Positions 42,101 through 51,541 are shown, numbered from the stretch's first letter. The stretch: DNA of 54,303 nt from Rhodopila sp. (GCA_031291715.1 JARLIN010000489.1:1-54303); one strand, 5' to 3'. The notes: a model not told the origin generated them from the letters alone. Program-made: numbers and translations.

Positions 42101-44872
42101 CTACTTCTCCTGCTTGCCGAGAGCCATGGTACTCACGGCCCAGAGAATCGGGATGCAACAGGCCAGAAAAATAACGTCCTGCATCAGGAGATCGGGTCCG
42201 AGACCCTTGGTGAAAGCGCCCTTGCTTGCGTGCATATAGTAGGTTGTCGGCCAGAAAGTGCCGATGATCTTGGCTCGGCCCGAGAGCGTGGAGACCGGCT
42301 GCAGCAGACCAGAAAACTGGACGGTCGGCAAAAGGGTGATGATCGCGGTGACGAAGACGGCCGCGACCTGGCTGCTGACGAAGGTGGAAATCACCAGCCC
42401 GATGCCGGTCGTCACAGTGACGTAAAGCAGCGTGCAGAGCGTCAACATCAGAAAGCTTCCCTTGATCGGGATGCCGAAGACGACGATCGCCATGGCGACG
42501 AGGATAAAATAATTGATCATCCCGATGCAAATGTACGGGATTTGCTTCCCCATAAGGTATTCGAGCCGCCCTGTTGGCGTGACATAGAAGTTAATGATCG
42601 AACCCAGCTCCTTCTCGCGCACGACGCTGATCGCCATGAGGATCGCCGGTATGAGAATCAGCAGCAGGGGCGGAACGCTCGGAACCATCGCGTACACGCT
42701 TTCGAACGTCGGATTGTACATATACCGGTCTTGGAACTTGGCGGTGTATTTCTCTGGGACGATGGGCAATCCGCTCGCAGGATCCTGCAGCATGGTGCCC
42801 TGGGTCGCTTGAACATATTGGGAGACGGTTTCGCCGCGGAATGTGTTTGCGCCGTCCACCTGCGCCATGACCTCCGGTCCCGAGCCCCTTCTGAGATTCC
42901 TGCCGAAATTCGGCGGCACCTCCAGTACCAGCGAGATGTCATCCGATTGAAGCCGCTTCAGGCCGTCCTCGGCTGAGCGGATGGGAGCGGTTTGGGCGAA
43001 GTAGCGAGCCGTTCCCGCGAATTCCTCGAGATAAGCGCGGCTTTCCGGCGAACGGTCGAGATCGAAGGTTGCGTAGCGAATGCGTTCGACATCGGTAGTG
43101 ATTCCAAAGCCGAAGACGAGCATCAGCACTGCCGACCCCACGAAAGCGAAGGCCAATCGTACCGGATCGCGAAGTATCTGCATGGTTTCGTTGACGCTGT
43201 AGGCAAGCATCCGGTCAATGCGCAACCTGATGCCGGAACTCTCGGTGGGCGCGGGAGCGGTCGCCAACTGGGCATCGGCGGCGGCGACGCGCGATGCTGC
43301 GCCCGTGCCACCAGGGGCGGCGTCGGCGATTGCGTCTTCCATGTAGCCGATGAAAGCTTCCTCCAACGTGGCGGCGTTACGCCCATCTATCAGCTTCTGA
43401 GGAGCGTCACAGGCCAGCACCTTGCCGGCGTTCATCAATGAGATCCGATCGCAGCGCATCGCTTCATTCATGAAGTGAGTCGTGACGAAAATCGTCACGC
43501 CCTGCTGACGCGACAGATCGACGAGCAATTCCCAAAAACTATCGCGAGCGACCGGATCGACACCGGATGTGGGCTCATCCAGAATAAGCAGGGCTGGTCC
43601 ATGCAAGACGGCGACCGCCAGCGAAAGCCGCTGACGCAAACCCATCGGCAGATCCCCCGCCAATGCATCGAGATACGGGCCAAGCCCGAATTGCTCGACG
43701 AGTTCCGTGATGCGTGCTTTGGCCTTCTCGGGCGGGATGTGGTAAAGCCGCGCATCCAGAATCAGGTTCTGCCGCACCGTCAGCTCGCCATAAAGCGAGA
43801 AGGCCTGCGTCATGTAGCCGATGTTCTTGCGCACCTCGATGCTTCCGGCTTCCACTGACTGACCGAAGAGCGTCGCCGATCCCTCGCTCGGCGGCAGTAG
43901 TCCCGTCAACATCTTCATGGTTGTGGACTTGCCGCAGCCATTGGAGCCCAAGAAGCCGAAAATCTCGCCTCGCTCGATCGTCAAAGTGACGCGGTCCACC
44001 GCCACGAAGTCGCCGAAGCGGCGCGTCAGGCCCTTGGCGTCAATGGCGATTTCCGTTTTGCCCTCGGCGCGCGGTGGGATGGTGACTTCCACGTGACCGC
44101 TGCGCTTTTCCTCCGGCAGCAAGGCGATGAAGCACTTCTCAAGATCTTTGGTGCCCGTTCTCTCCATCAGTTCCGACGGCGTTCCGGTCGCCAGCACGCG
44201 TCCGGCGTCCATCGCGACGATCCAGTCCCATTGTTGGGCTTCATCCATATAGGCGGTGGAGATGATGACGCTCATGCTAGGGCGCCCGGCGCGAATATCG
44301 TCAATCAGCGTCCAGAACTGCCGCCGGGAAAGCGGATCGACCCCGGTGGTGGGCTCGTCGAGAATGAGCAGATCCGGTTCGTGGACCAGCGCGCCGCATA
44401 GCCCGACCTTTTGCTTCATGCCGCCTGAAAGCTTTCCCGCCGGACGCCCATGAAACGGACCGAGCCCCGTGGCTTCCAGTAGTTCCTTGACGCGGACAGG
44501 GCGCTCCGTGGCGGACAGGCCAAAGAGCCTGGCCATGAAGTCCACGTTCTCCTGAACGCTGAGCTCCAGATAGAGGTTCTTGCCCAAGCCTTGGGGCATA
44601 TACGCAATGCGTGGGCACGCCGAGCGCCGGTGGCGAATGTCACCGATGTCGCCGCCCAGGACCGACACCTTCCCCTGTTGCATTTTTTTGGAGCCGGCAA
44701 TCAACGCCATAAGCGTCGACTTGCCGACGCCGTCGGGGCCGATGATGCCGACCATACGCCCACTCGGAATATCGAGCGAGAGAGAATCGAGCGCCACGGC
44801 GGCGCCATAGCGGTGGGTAACCCCTTCAATGGACACCACGGGCGTGCCATCTGCGGGCGCGGCCGAAGACAT
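42101..44872 (-). CDS. RbbA-like ABC transporter: two ATPase domains fused to a permease
   Basis: 923 residues. First ATPase domain: Walker A GPDGVGKS (45-52), signature LSGGMKQK, Walker B LLILDEPTTG. Second: Walker A GSNGCGKS (about 310), a degenerate signature LPMGLRQRL, Walker B LLILDEPTSG with an intact HFMNEAMRCD segment. After a linker rich in Ala, Pro and Thr comes an ABC-2 permease of six helices (AFAFVGSAVLMLVFGFG to VIFLACCIPILWAVSTMAL) with a large external loop and the coupling motif VVREKELGSIINFYVTPTGRLEYLMGKQIPYI. E. coli RbbA has the same order. The start is one base after the stop of the HlyD gene. Together with that adaptor, the second permease and the NodT channel this is a complete tripartite exporter. 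Confidence 0.92.
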   Translation of the reverse strand: MSSAAPADGTPVVSIEGVTHRYGAAVALDSLSLDIPSGRMVGIIGPDGVGKSTLMALIAGSKKMQQGKVSVLGGDIGDIRHRRSACPRIAYMPQGLGKNLYLELSVQENVDFMARLFGLSATERPVRVKELLEATGLGPFHGRPAGKLSGGMKQKVGLCGALVHEPDLLILDEPTTGVDPLSRRQFWTLIDDIRAGRPSMSVIISTAYMDEAQQWDWIVAMDAGRVLATGTPSELMERTGTKDLEKCFIALLPEEKRSGHVEVTIPPRAEGKTEIAIDAKGLTRRFGDFVAVDRVTLTIERGEIFGFLGSNGCGKSTTMKMLTGLLPPSEGSATLFGQSVEAGSIEVRKNIGYMTQAFSLYGELTVRQNLILDARLYHIPPEKAKARITELVEQFGLGPYLDALAGDLPMGLRQRLSLAVAVLHGPALLILDEPTSGVDPVARDSFWELLVDLSRQQGVTIFVTTHFMNEAMRCDRISLMNAGKVLACDAPQKLIDGRNAATLEEAFIGYMEDAIADAAPGGTGAASRVAAADAQLATAPAPTESSGIRLRIDRMLAYSVNETMQILRDPVRLAFAFVGSAVLMLVFGFGITTDVERIRYATFDLDRSPESRAYLEEFAGTARYFAQTAPIRSAEDGLKRLQSDDISLVLEVPPNFGRNLRRGSGPEVMAQVDGANTFRGETVSQYVQATQGTMLQDPASGLPIVPEKYTAKFQDRYMYNPTFESVYAMVPSVPPLLLILIPAILMAISVVREKELGSIINFYVTPTGRLEYLMGKQIPYICIGMINYFILVAMAIVVFGIPIKGSFLMLTLCTLLYVTVTTGIGLVISTFVSSQVAAVFVTAIITLLPTVQFSGLLQPVSTLSGRAKIIGTFWPTTYYMHASKGAFTKGLGPDLLMQDVIFLACCIPILWAVSTMALGKQEK

Positions 44873-44873
44873 A

Positions 44874-45890
44874 TCAGCCCGCCCCCTTTTCCGCGGTTCC
44901 CGTCGGCGGGGTCAGCACGTTCTGGAGCCAGTCTGGCCAGACCGCGGAATCGTTTACCTTCACATATCCAACGCCCCGGACCCCCGTCTTAATCAGCTCG
45001 ATGTATGATTCGACGGTCTTTTCGGGCACCTGGATTTTCACGCGGAACATCAGCTTTTCGCGCTCGCTTTGCGTCTCCACCTGTTTGGGCGTGAATTGCG
45101 CTTCCGGGGATACGAAGCTGACATATCCGGCGACCGCGCGGCCCGGGGCGTAATCCACGGTCAGCCGGGCTTCCGCGCCAATCTTTAGCCTTGCGGCCTG
45201 CAGGCTAGGAAGGAAAATCTCCATATAAACGTCGTCAAGGTTAACCAGTGTCAGCGCTTTTCCACCGGCAGCCACGACCTCGCCAACTTCCGCCAGCCGG
45301 TAGAGTACTCTTCCATTGACCGGCGATCTCAAAGTCGCATCGTCTATGCGCGTTTGAACGTTCGCCACCTTTGCCTGTGCGACATTCACCTCTTGTTCGG
45401 TAGTCCGCAGCTTGGCTTGCTCTTCCTCGAGGCTTGCCGTGGTTGTTTTCAACGTCATTTGGCGTAAATCGAGCTCCCGCTGCGAGCCGGCGCGCTGCTC
45501 GACCAGCTCGCGGCTGCGTGCCACCTCGATCTTGGCGAGTTCGATCTCGGCTTCACGCTTGGTAATGTTGGCCCTCGTGACCGCTAACCTTTCCTGCGTG
45601 GCCGCGACATTCAACTTGGCCTCGGACAATGCGGTCTCCAACGTGGCGGTGTCCAACACGACCAACACCTGGTCGGGATGAACCAGATCGCCCTCGGCGA
45701 CACGGATTTCCTTTACCCTGAGCGCTTCCTTGGCTGAGACGTCAACGAGCTTGGCCTCAATTCGGCCGTTACCCGAGGCAATTCCCTCCGGCAGCGCGGA
45801 TTTCATCTGCTGCCAATACTGGTAGCCAAAGAAGCCGGCGACCCCGACGACGGCCGCCACAATAATCCACCTCAGAGACTTCTTTTGCAT
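44874..45890 (-). CDS. HlyD/EmrA-type membrane fusion adaptor
   Basis: 338 residues. A membrane anchor at the N-terminus (LRWIIVAAVVGVAGFFGYQYW, about 6-26), then the split lipoyl domain (SGNGRIEAKLVDVSAKEALRV ... VHPDQVLVVLD and ATLRSPVNGRVLYRLAEVGEVV), an alpha-helical hairpin between them (about 85-185, ATLETALSEAKLNVAATQERLAVTRANITKREAEIE to EEEQAKLRTTEQEVNVAQAKV), and a beta-barrel domain (VYMEIFLPSLQAARLKIGAEARLTVDY). It links the inner-membrane ABC parts to the outer-membrane factor. It is first in a leftward operon with the RbbA-like and permease genes. Confidence 0.92.
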   Translation of the reverse strand: MQKKSLRWIIVAAVVGVAGFFGYQYWQQMKSALPEGIASGNGRIEAKLVDVSAKEALRVKEIRVAEGDLVHPDQVLVVLDTATLETALSEAKLNVAATQERLAVTRANITKREAEIELAKIEVARSRELVEQRAGSQRELDLRQMTLKTTTASLEEEQAKLRTTEQEVNVAQAKVANVQTRIDDATLRSPVNGRVLYRLAEVGEVVAAGGKALTLVNLDDVYMEIFLPSLQAARLKIGAEARLTVDYAPGRAVAGYVSFVSPEAQFTPKQVETQSEREKLMFRVKIQVPEKTVESYIELIKTGVRGVGYVKVNDSAVWPDWLQNVLTPPTGTAEKGAG

Positions 45891-45961
45891 CAGATCTATT
45901 CCCCGATCATGCGCAACCCGTGCCCGGAATCTGGCTTATAGCATGTTTATTACCCACCAAA

Positions 45962-46283
45962 ATAAACCCCGCATGATCAGGACATATCCCCCCTCCCCGG
46001 GAATTCGAATGTCTCATTGCCAGGCGGCTCGCGTTGGATTCTGCTGAACCGCTTGATTTGACCCGGGTTCCTGGACGCGGAATCAATCGAAGGGCTATAG
46101 GAATTGCTGTACAGGCAAATCACCCACAACCGGTGCTACAATACGCGCTACGGTTTCAGAGGGGCAATCCTGGCCCTACCAAGCAGTGCAGTCTCCAAAG
46201 TCAGAATGTTTATTTTGGTTATGTCTCTTATATTCAGACAATTGTCGGATTGCTTAATGATCGGTGTATAATGCGGGGTTTAT
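45962..46283. repeat. 322-bp segment bounded by 13-bp inverted repeats (MITE-like)
   Basis: ATAAACCCCGCAT at 45962-45974 and its exact reverse complement ATGCGGGGTTTAT at 46271-46283; similarity extends three bases inward with one mismatch. The segment fills most of the gap between the HlyD gene and ackA, contains no gene I can support and is richer in A and T than its surroundings. No target-site duplication is obvious. It resembles a small non-autonomous element, or a pair of operators. Confidence 0.45.
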
Positions 46284-46294
46284 CCTGGTAGATT

Positions 46295-47488
46295 CTAAAC
46301 ATGGGCGACATTACACGCGCTAGTGATCTCGAAAGTGCGGTTCGCTATTTCGAGCTCTTCATTCGTGGAAATGACGAAGGCGCCAATACTCGATTCTTGC
46401 GCACTGATTTTGGTTAAAGCCTGGCGATTGGCCGCATCATCAAGGGTCAGGCCAAGCCAGGCACAGCCGCTGGCGACTTCGGCACGGGTCGCGGCATCGT
46501 TCTCGCCGATGCCGCCCGTGAAAACGATCGCGTCAATCCCGCCGAGCGCCGCCGCCAGCGAGCCGATCTCCCGCACGATGCGGTACACGAACAGGTCTAT
46601 GGCTTCTCTTGCCGCGAGCTCTGATGACGCACGCAGCGTTCGCATGTCGGAAGAGATTCCAGATACGCCGAGCAGCCCGGACTGACGGTAAATCACGTCC
46701 TCCAGTTCACGCGCCCCAAGTCCGTAGTGGTCGATCAAATAGACAACCACACCGGGATCCAGGGCGCCGCAGCGTGTCCCCATCATCAGGCCGTCGACAG
46801 CCGTGAAGCCCATGGTGCTTGCAACGCTGCGTCCTTCTTTTGTTGCACAAAGGCTGGCGCCATTGCCGAGATGCGCAATGATGACACGACCATCCGCAAT
46901 GTCCGGGGCGGTTATTCTAAGTCGAGATGTAATATACTCGTATGAGATGCCATGAAAACCGTATCGCCGGACGCCTTCCTGCGAGTATTGTCGGGGAATG
47001 GCGAACGCCTGGGCGAGCGGCGGTTGGCTGCGATGGAACGCGGTATCAAAACAGGCGATCTGCGGCAGATCAGGATGAGACTGGCGGATCGCCCGAATCG
47101 CCGAAAGATTGTGCGGCTGATGCAGCGGCGCGAGCGGGATGAGGGTCGCCAGATACTCGATCACTTCATCTGTCAGAAGCAGCGGTGCCGCATATTCAGC
47201 GCCGCCGTGCACGACGCGGTGCCCGACCGCCGAGATCTTGCGACCATCAAGCCATTGTGAACCTATCCGCATCATCGCCCGCGCTGCCGCGGCGTGATCG
47301 AACTCTGCCTCTTGGAAGCTTTCCTCAACGAGGAGATTGCCTTCCGCATCGGACAATTTGGCCCTTGGCATCGTGCCGATGCCCTCGATCTGGCCTCGCA
47401 GCAGCAGCGTGGGCGGCGACACCTTGTGGAACACGGCGAATTTGATGCTGGAGGATCCTGCGTTGATAACTGCTATGCTCGACATCAT
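46295..47488 (-). CDS. ackA: Acetate kinase
   Basis: 397 residues. ASKHA-fold motifs: NAGSSSIKF at residues 8-16, GHRVVHGG, the catalytic Asp in ACFDTAFH, RRYGFHGISYEY, VIIAHLGNGASLCA, STMGFTAVDGLMMGTRCGALDPGVVVYL and FTGGIGENDAATR. It makes ATP and acetate from acetyl phosphate, the product of the phosphoketolase encoded at 16-18 kb and of the Pta encoded next door. It is last in the leftward operon DUF3141-pta-fabI-ackA; the gap after fabI is 31 bases. The start ATG-ATG offers two adjacent start codons. Confidence 0.95.
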   Translation of the reverse strand: MMSSIAVINAGSSSIKFAVFHKVSPPTLLLRGQIEGIGTMPRAKLSDAEGNLLVEESFQEAEFDHAAAARAMMRIGSQWLDGRKISAVGHRVVHGGAEYAAPLLLTDEVIEYLATLIPLAPLHQPHNLSAIRAIRQSHPDLPQIACFDTAFHRSQPPLAQAFAIPRQYSQEGVRRYGFHGISYEYITSRLRITAPDIADGRVIIAHLGNGASLCATKEGRSVASTMGFTAVDGLMMGTRCGALDPGVVVYLIDHYGLGARELEDVIYRQSGLLGVSGISSDMRTLRASSELAAREAIDLFVYRIVREIGSLAAALGGIDAIVFTGGIGENDAATRAEVASGCAWLGLTLDDAANRQALTKISAQESSIGAFVISTNEELEIANRTFEITSACNVAHV

Positions 47489-47519
47489 TCCCCATTCAGG
47501 ATTGTGCGTCTAGGTATGG

Positions 47520-48299
47520 TTAGGCAACGATATTGGCTCCGCCGTCGACATAGACGGTGCCCCCGGTGACCCTGTGAGCGAATGGGGTTGCGAGATAGGC
47601 GCAAGTCCACCCAACGTCCATGATGTCAACAAGTTCACCCAAAGGCGCCTTATGCGCGGCCTCATTGAGCAGAAACTCAAAATCTTTGATGCCTGACGAC
47701 GCCCGGGTCTTCAATGGTCCGGGAGAAATCGCATGTACCCGGATGCCGCTTGGTCCGAGCTCATAAGCAAGGTAGCGGCAAACAGCCTCCAACGCGGCCT
47801 TTACGGGCCCCATCACATTGTAGTTCGCCACGACCCTGTTGGCGCCATAGTAGCTCATGGCAAACATCGCGCCGCCGTCGGTCATCAGTGGCGCCGCGAG
47901 CTTCGCCATGCGCACAAACGAATGGCAGGAAATATCCATCGCCGTCGCGAAACCTTCGGCGGAGCAATTCAGCAAGCCACCCTGCAGGTCGGCCTTCGGC
48001 GCGAAGGCAATCGAATGAACCAGCAGGTCAAGGCGCCCCCACGTCTTTTGGATTGTCTCGAACAGTGCTTCCAGTTCTCCCGGCTTCGCCACGTCCAGGG
48101 CTGCTACAATCTCAGCGCCCAGTTCGGCCGCCAAAGGCTGGACATACGGCCGCGCTTTTTCATTGAGCCATGTCATGGCCAAATCGGCTCCGGCTGCCCG
48201 GAAGGCCTTCGCGCATCCATAGGCGATCGACTGGTCATTGGCGACTCCGACGACAAGGGCTTTGCGTCCGGCGAGGACTGGATTGATGTTCGTTTCCAT
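47520..48299 (-). CDS. fabI: Enoyl-[acyl-carrier-protein] reductase (NADH), FabI type
   Basis: 259 residues from the ATG at 48299, seven bases after the pta stop. The divergent SDR motifs of FabI/InhA are present: GRKALVVGVANDQSIAYGCA for NADH, VHSIAFAPK, and the catalytic pair Tyr 160 and Lys 167 (YNVMGPVK, Tyr-x6-Lys). It reduces trans-2-enoyl-ACP in fatty acid synthesis. A fabI between pta and ackA is odd for housekeeping lipid synthesis; this is probably a second copy serving the operon's acyl-phosphate or acyl-CoA chemistry, or it balances NADH. Confidence 0.92.
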   Translation of the reverse strand: METNINPVLAGRKALVVGVANDQSIAYGCAKAFRAAGADLAMTWLNEKARPYVQPLAAELGAEIVAALDVAKPGELEALFETIQKTWGRLDLLVHSIAFAPKADLQGGLLNCSAEGFATAMDISCHSFVRMAKLAAPLMTDGGAMFAMSYYGANRVVANYNVMGPVKAALEAVCRYLAYELGPSGIRVHAISPGPLKTRASSGIKDFEFLLNEAAHKAPLGELVDIMDVGWTCAYLATPFAHRVTGGTVYVDGGANIVA

Positions 48300-48306
48300 G
48301 TTGACC

Positions 48307-49272
48307 TCACGCCGCATGCGAAGCCGCCTGATCGCGGCGGAACCTGACGATAAGCGCCGCTACGGCGCAGGATGCGAGCCGCGCCATCAGCGAGTCGGCA
48401 CGGCTGGTCAGGATAATTGGAACTCTCGCGCCGAGCACAACGCCGGCGCTGTCAGCGCCTGCCAAAAACGAGAGGCTTTTGGCGAGCATATTGCCAGCCT
48501 CCAGATCCGGCACGACCAGCACATTGGCGCGGCCCGCGACGGGCGACGTGATATGTTTGGTAGCCGCCGCTTCCTCACTGATCGCATTGTCTAGCGCAAG
48601 CGGCCCATCGACCACGGCGCCGGTGATTTGCCCGCGCTCGGCCATCTTGCTAAGGGCAGCGGCCTCGAGTGAGGACTGCACCTTTGGATTGACGGTTTCC
48701 ATCGCGGAAAGGATTGCAACGCGCACTTCCGAAACCCTCAGCGCAGTCGCAAGATCAATCGCATTCTGCACAATGTCGATCTTGTCCTCTAGCGTCGGCG
48801 CGATGTTCACCGCGGCGTCGGTGACAATCAGCGGATCAGGATAGCCAGGCACATCCATGATGAAGCAATGACTAATACGGCGAGATGTGCGGATGCCCCC
48901 TTCCCGCGCCACCACTGCCCCCATGAGTTCGTCGGTGTGAAGGCTGCCCTTCATCAGCGCCTCGGCTTCTCCGTTCCGCACAAGCGCGACGGCTTTTGCA
49001 GCGGAGTCGTGACTGTGCAGCGAGTCAACGAGTCTCAGCCCCCTCAGGTCAATGTCATATTGGCTTGCCACCTGCTGAACACGCGCTCTCGGGCCGACGA
49101 GGATCGGATCGATCAAACGCAGACGCGCCGCTTCGACAGCGCCCTTGAGAGACACCTCGTCGCAAGGGTGTGCCACGGCGGTCGAAACGGCTCCCGCGGC
49201 AACCGCCGCATCGATCAGACTTTGATATTTTTGGTGCGCTTCGGGTTTGGCGACGGGTTTCATTGTGGTCAT
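48307..49272 (-). CDS. pta: Phosphate acetyl/butyryltransferase
   Basis: 321 residues, the short form without the N-terminal DRTGG domain. The PTA_PTB fold is visible: AHPCDEVSLKGAVEAARLRLIDPILVGP, EAEALMKGSLHTDELMGAVV, RRISHCFIMDVPGY, VTDAAVNIAPTLEDKIDIVQNAIDLA, GAVVDGPLALDNAIS and NVLVVPDLEAGNMLAKSLSFLAGADSAGVVLGARVPIILTSRADS. It exchanges acetyl (or butyryl) between CoA and phosphate, so with AckA it forms the acetate-ATP branch. Its ATG overlaps the DUF3141 stop as ATGA. The choice between acetyl and butyryl cannot be settled from sequence alone. Confidence 0.9.
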   Translation of the reverse strand: MTTMKPVAKPEAHQKYQSLIDAAVAAGAVSTAVAHPCDEVSLKGAVEAARLRLIDPILVGPRARVQQVASQYDIDLRGLRLVDSLHSHDSAAKAVALVRNGEAEALMKGSLHTDELMGAVVAREGGIRTSRRISHCFIMDVPGYPDPLIVTDAAVNIAPTLEDKIDIVQNAIDLATALRVSEVRVAILSAMETVNPKVQSSLEAAALSKMAERGQITGAVVDGPLALDNAISEEAAATKHITSPVAGRANVLVVPDLEAGNMLAKSLSFLAGADSAGVVLGARVPIILTSRADSLMARLASCAVAALIVRFRRDQAASHAA

Positions 49273-51443
49273 GCGACTTGCTGGGCCGATCGGGTGGGCA
49301 GCGCCTGCTTTTTCGAGTCCGTCACTTCGAATAAGCGGCTGATATATTGGAATCTCTTTTCCTCTCCAGGATCAGGTTCGCCGCTCGCCGAGATGACTTC
49401 ACGGATCGACGTAAGGGCCCTCGCGCGCCGGCTTGGATCATCAGGTAAGATCTTTGAGATCGACGCAACCGCCTCACTCTCGTCCAAGCGTAATATGGCC
49501 GCCTGCCGCCGCAGGATCTCCTTCAATCTCGACAAGGAAACGCGCTCACTCTCCGGGGCGGAGTTCCGCAGGGCTTCAAGCGCATTGAACTGACGCTCAT
49601 CGGCACCCCCGCCCCGCAGCACATAAATCAAGGCGCGGAGAGACGCTTCAAGGAAACCGCCCCGCTCCATATCCGCCTCCAGTTCCGCACGCGTCTCGGC
49701 CCGGGCAGAATCATGCCGGACCCGCCTTGTGTCAGTATGCTCGGCGTTGAGCCCAACCGCCGCCTGAAGGAACGGCGACCCATAAAGATTAAGGAACGTC
49801 GCCTCCATCATCGCGTCGCGCGTGTTGGCGAAAATCTCAAGGCTGTTGACGATCCACGACGACGCCATCCTTTCGGCGGCCAGGAAGGGGTTGTCCTCGT
49901 TTACGGGATGGCGGTTGGCCTTGATCTTTTCTGCCATCGGGGCAACCGGCGCCATGATCGGATTTCGATCGGAGAATGCGCGGAACGCAATGCGGTTGGG
50001 GTGCATCTCGCGCTGGAGCTCGGCCGAGGCCTGCGTCGTCACGGCCTTGACGATCGGCTGGACGCACGCGCGGTACAGGCCCTGATTGACGTCCGAGAGG
50101 CGGGCCGAGGTTTCAAACCGACGTTGGTCCTCAGCATCGTTGTGACCGAGCGCGCGAATGTCGTCGAGCGTACGCGGTTTGAGCTTCGCTATGTATTTTC
50201 CCTCCACGAGATCAGCACGTGGGGTCGATGCGTCAGCATCAGTCAGGACCAGCTCATACAGGCCCGGAGCCATAGCGTCGATCATGTTGATATTGAAGGC
50301 AAACTCTTCATGCTCTTTCTTGGCGACCTTGCCCGAGACGAAGATGCCCAAATGGCCGATGCTCTGGTGCAGTGAATAGATGATCGTTTGCCCGTTGGCG
50401 ATGATGTCGTCGACTTCATCGTATAGGTCGAGGATCCAATCGAGAGCCTCTTGCGGCGGCGTAATATCGTCGCCGAAGGAGCAGAAAACGATGATCGGCG
50501 ATTTAATCTTACGCAAGTCAACGCGCTCGCCGCTGCTCGCGACGATCTTACCGGCCGTCAGCCTGTTGCCGACAAACAGCTCATCGACAATGAACTGAAT
50601 CTCTTCGGCGTTGAGAAGCACGGGGTTGCCCCACCACTTCTCGAAATCCAGGAAGCGTTTCGCTTCTGTATCTACGTTGGCATAGACGTTATAGCCCTTT
50701 TTCCAAAAGGTGTTTGCCGGGTTATTTGACTCGAAGTTCGAAACCAGCCATGCGCCATCGAAAACGCCGTTACCCAAATCGCCCATCAGCCAGGTCAGCC
50801 ACGTGCCGCCGAGCAAGCCCCCTAGATAACGCATCGGATATTTGCCGCGCACGCCGGCCCAATAGGACAGCGGCGTCCCGGCGATAAGGATCGGGCCGGG
50901 AAGGTCGGGCGCCATCGAAGCCATCATCATGATCTGCCAACCCGCCTGGCAATTTCCGATCAGCACCGGTTTACCGTCGGCCTGCTCGTGCCGTTCGGCG
51001 ACGACGCGGACGAAATGCGCCTCTGCACGGCAGACGTCTTCGATCGTTTGGCCCGGTTCCGGATCAGGCAGAAAGCCGACAAAATAGCACGGATGCCCGG
51101 CCTTCAGCGCAACGCCGATCTCACTGTCATGCTTCATTCCGCCAATGCCGGGCCCGTGGCCAGCGCGCGGGTCGAAAATGATAAAAGGCCGCCTTTTAGA
51201 GTCGATTGTAACGCCGGCAGGCGGAACGATACGCACGAGGACGTAGTTGACCGCTTTCGGCAGCGTGCGTCCATCAATCAGAAGCTCCAAATCGAAAGTC
51301 AGTACATGCGGGGCTGATCGATTACTTTGCTCCAAATAGTCGTTTCCCCGGCAGCGCAACACATCCAGGAAGAGCACGGAGCGTTCGAAAGCGTCCTGAA
51401 AGTAGTTGAAAATCGGGGCTGTGAATGGATTGGACTGAAGCAC
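49269..51443 (-). CDS. DUF3141 alpha/beta-hydrolase related to PHA synthase
   Basis: 724 residues. The first 430 residues are an alpha/beta hydrolase resembling polyhydroxyalkanoate synthase: PFIIFDPRAGHGPGIGGMK, GNCQAGWQ with Cys 165 in the nucleophile elbow, TFWKKGYNVYANVDTEAKRFLDFEKWWGNPV, an Asp in VFCSFGDDITPPQEAL and a His in SIGHLGIFVSG. That Cys-Asp-His set is the PHA synthase triad. The last 290 residues form a helical extension not found in PhaC. Family function is unassigned; polymer synthesis or acyl transfer from CoA is an inference. It opens the operon with pta, fabI and ackA, overlapping pta by four bases. A similar orf-pta-ackA-fabI operon in Sinorhizobium is, from memory, phosphate-stress controlled. 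Confidence 0.85.
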   Translation of the reverse strand: MLQSNPFTAPIFNYFQDAFERSVLFLDVLRCRGNDYLEQSNRSAPHVLTFDLELLIDGRTLPKAVNYVLVRIVPPAGVTIDSKRRPFIIFDPRAGHGPGIGGMKHDSEIGVALKAGHPCYFVGFLPDPEPGQTIEDVCRAEAHFVRVVAERHEQADGKPVLIGNCQAGWQIMMMASMAPDLPGPILIAGTPLSYWAGVRGKYPMRYLGGLLGGTWLTWLMGDLGNGVFDGAWLVSNFESNNPANTFWKKGYNVYANVDTEAKRFLDFEKWWGNPVLLNAEEIQFIVDELFVGNRLTAGKIVASSGERVDLRKIKSPIIVFCSFGDDITPPQEALDWILDLYDEVDDIIANGQTIIYSLHQSIGHLGIFVSGKVAKKEHEEFAFNINMIDAMAPGLYELVLTDADASTPRADLVEGKYIAKLKPRTLDDIRALGHNDAEDQRRFETSARLSDVNQGLYRACVQPIVKAVTTQASAELQREMHPNRIAFRAFSDRNPIMAPVAPMAEKIKANRHPVNEDNPFLAAERMASSWIVNSLEIFANTRDAMMEATFLNLYGSPFLQAAVGLNAEHTDTRRVRHDSARAETRAELEADMERGGFLEASLRALIYVLRGGGADERQFNALEALRNSAPESERVSLSRLKEILRRQAAILRLDESEAVASISKILPDDPSRRARALTSIREVISASGEPDPGEEKRFQYISRLFEVTDSKKQALPTRSAQQVA

Positions 51444-51520
51444 AACTATTCCCCTACAGCACTTTAGTATGTCGCGTCCATTTCCGACGGCAAACGCAGA
51501 ACGATGCGAAGTGCGTCTAT

Positions 51521-51541
51521 TTTGTAATTAATCTTTACAAA
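51521..51541. promoter_or_regulatory. 21-bp palindrome upstream of the DUF3141 operon
   Basis: TTTGTAA, seven bases TTAATCT, TTACAAA: perfect arms in an AT-rich island 78-98 bases before the DUF3141 start, where the promoter should be. It could be the operator for the acetate operon. Confidence 0.5.
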
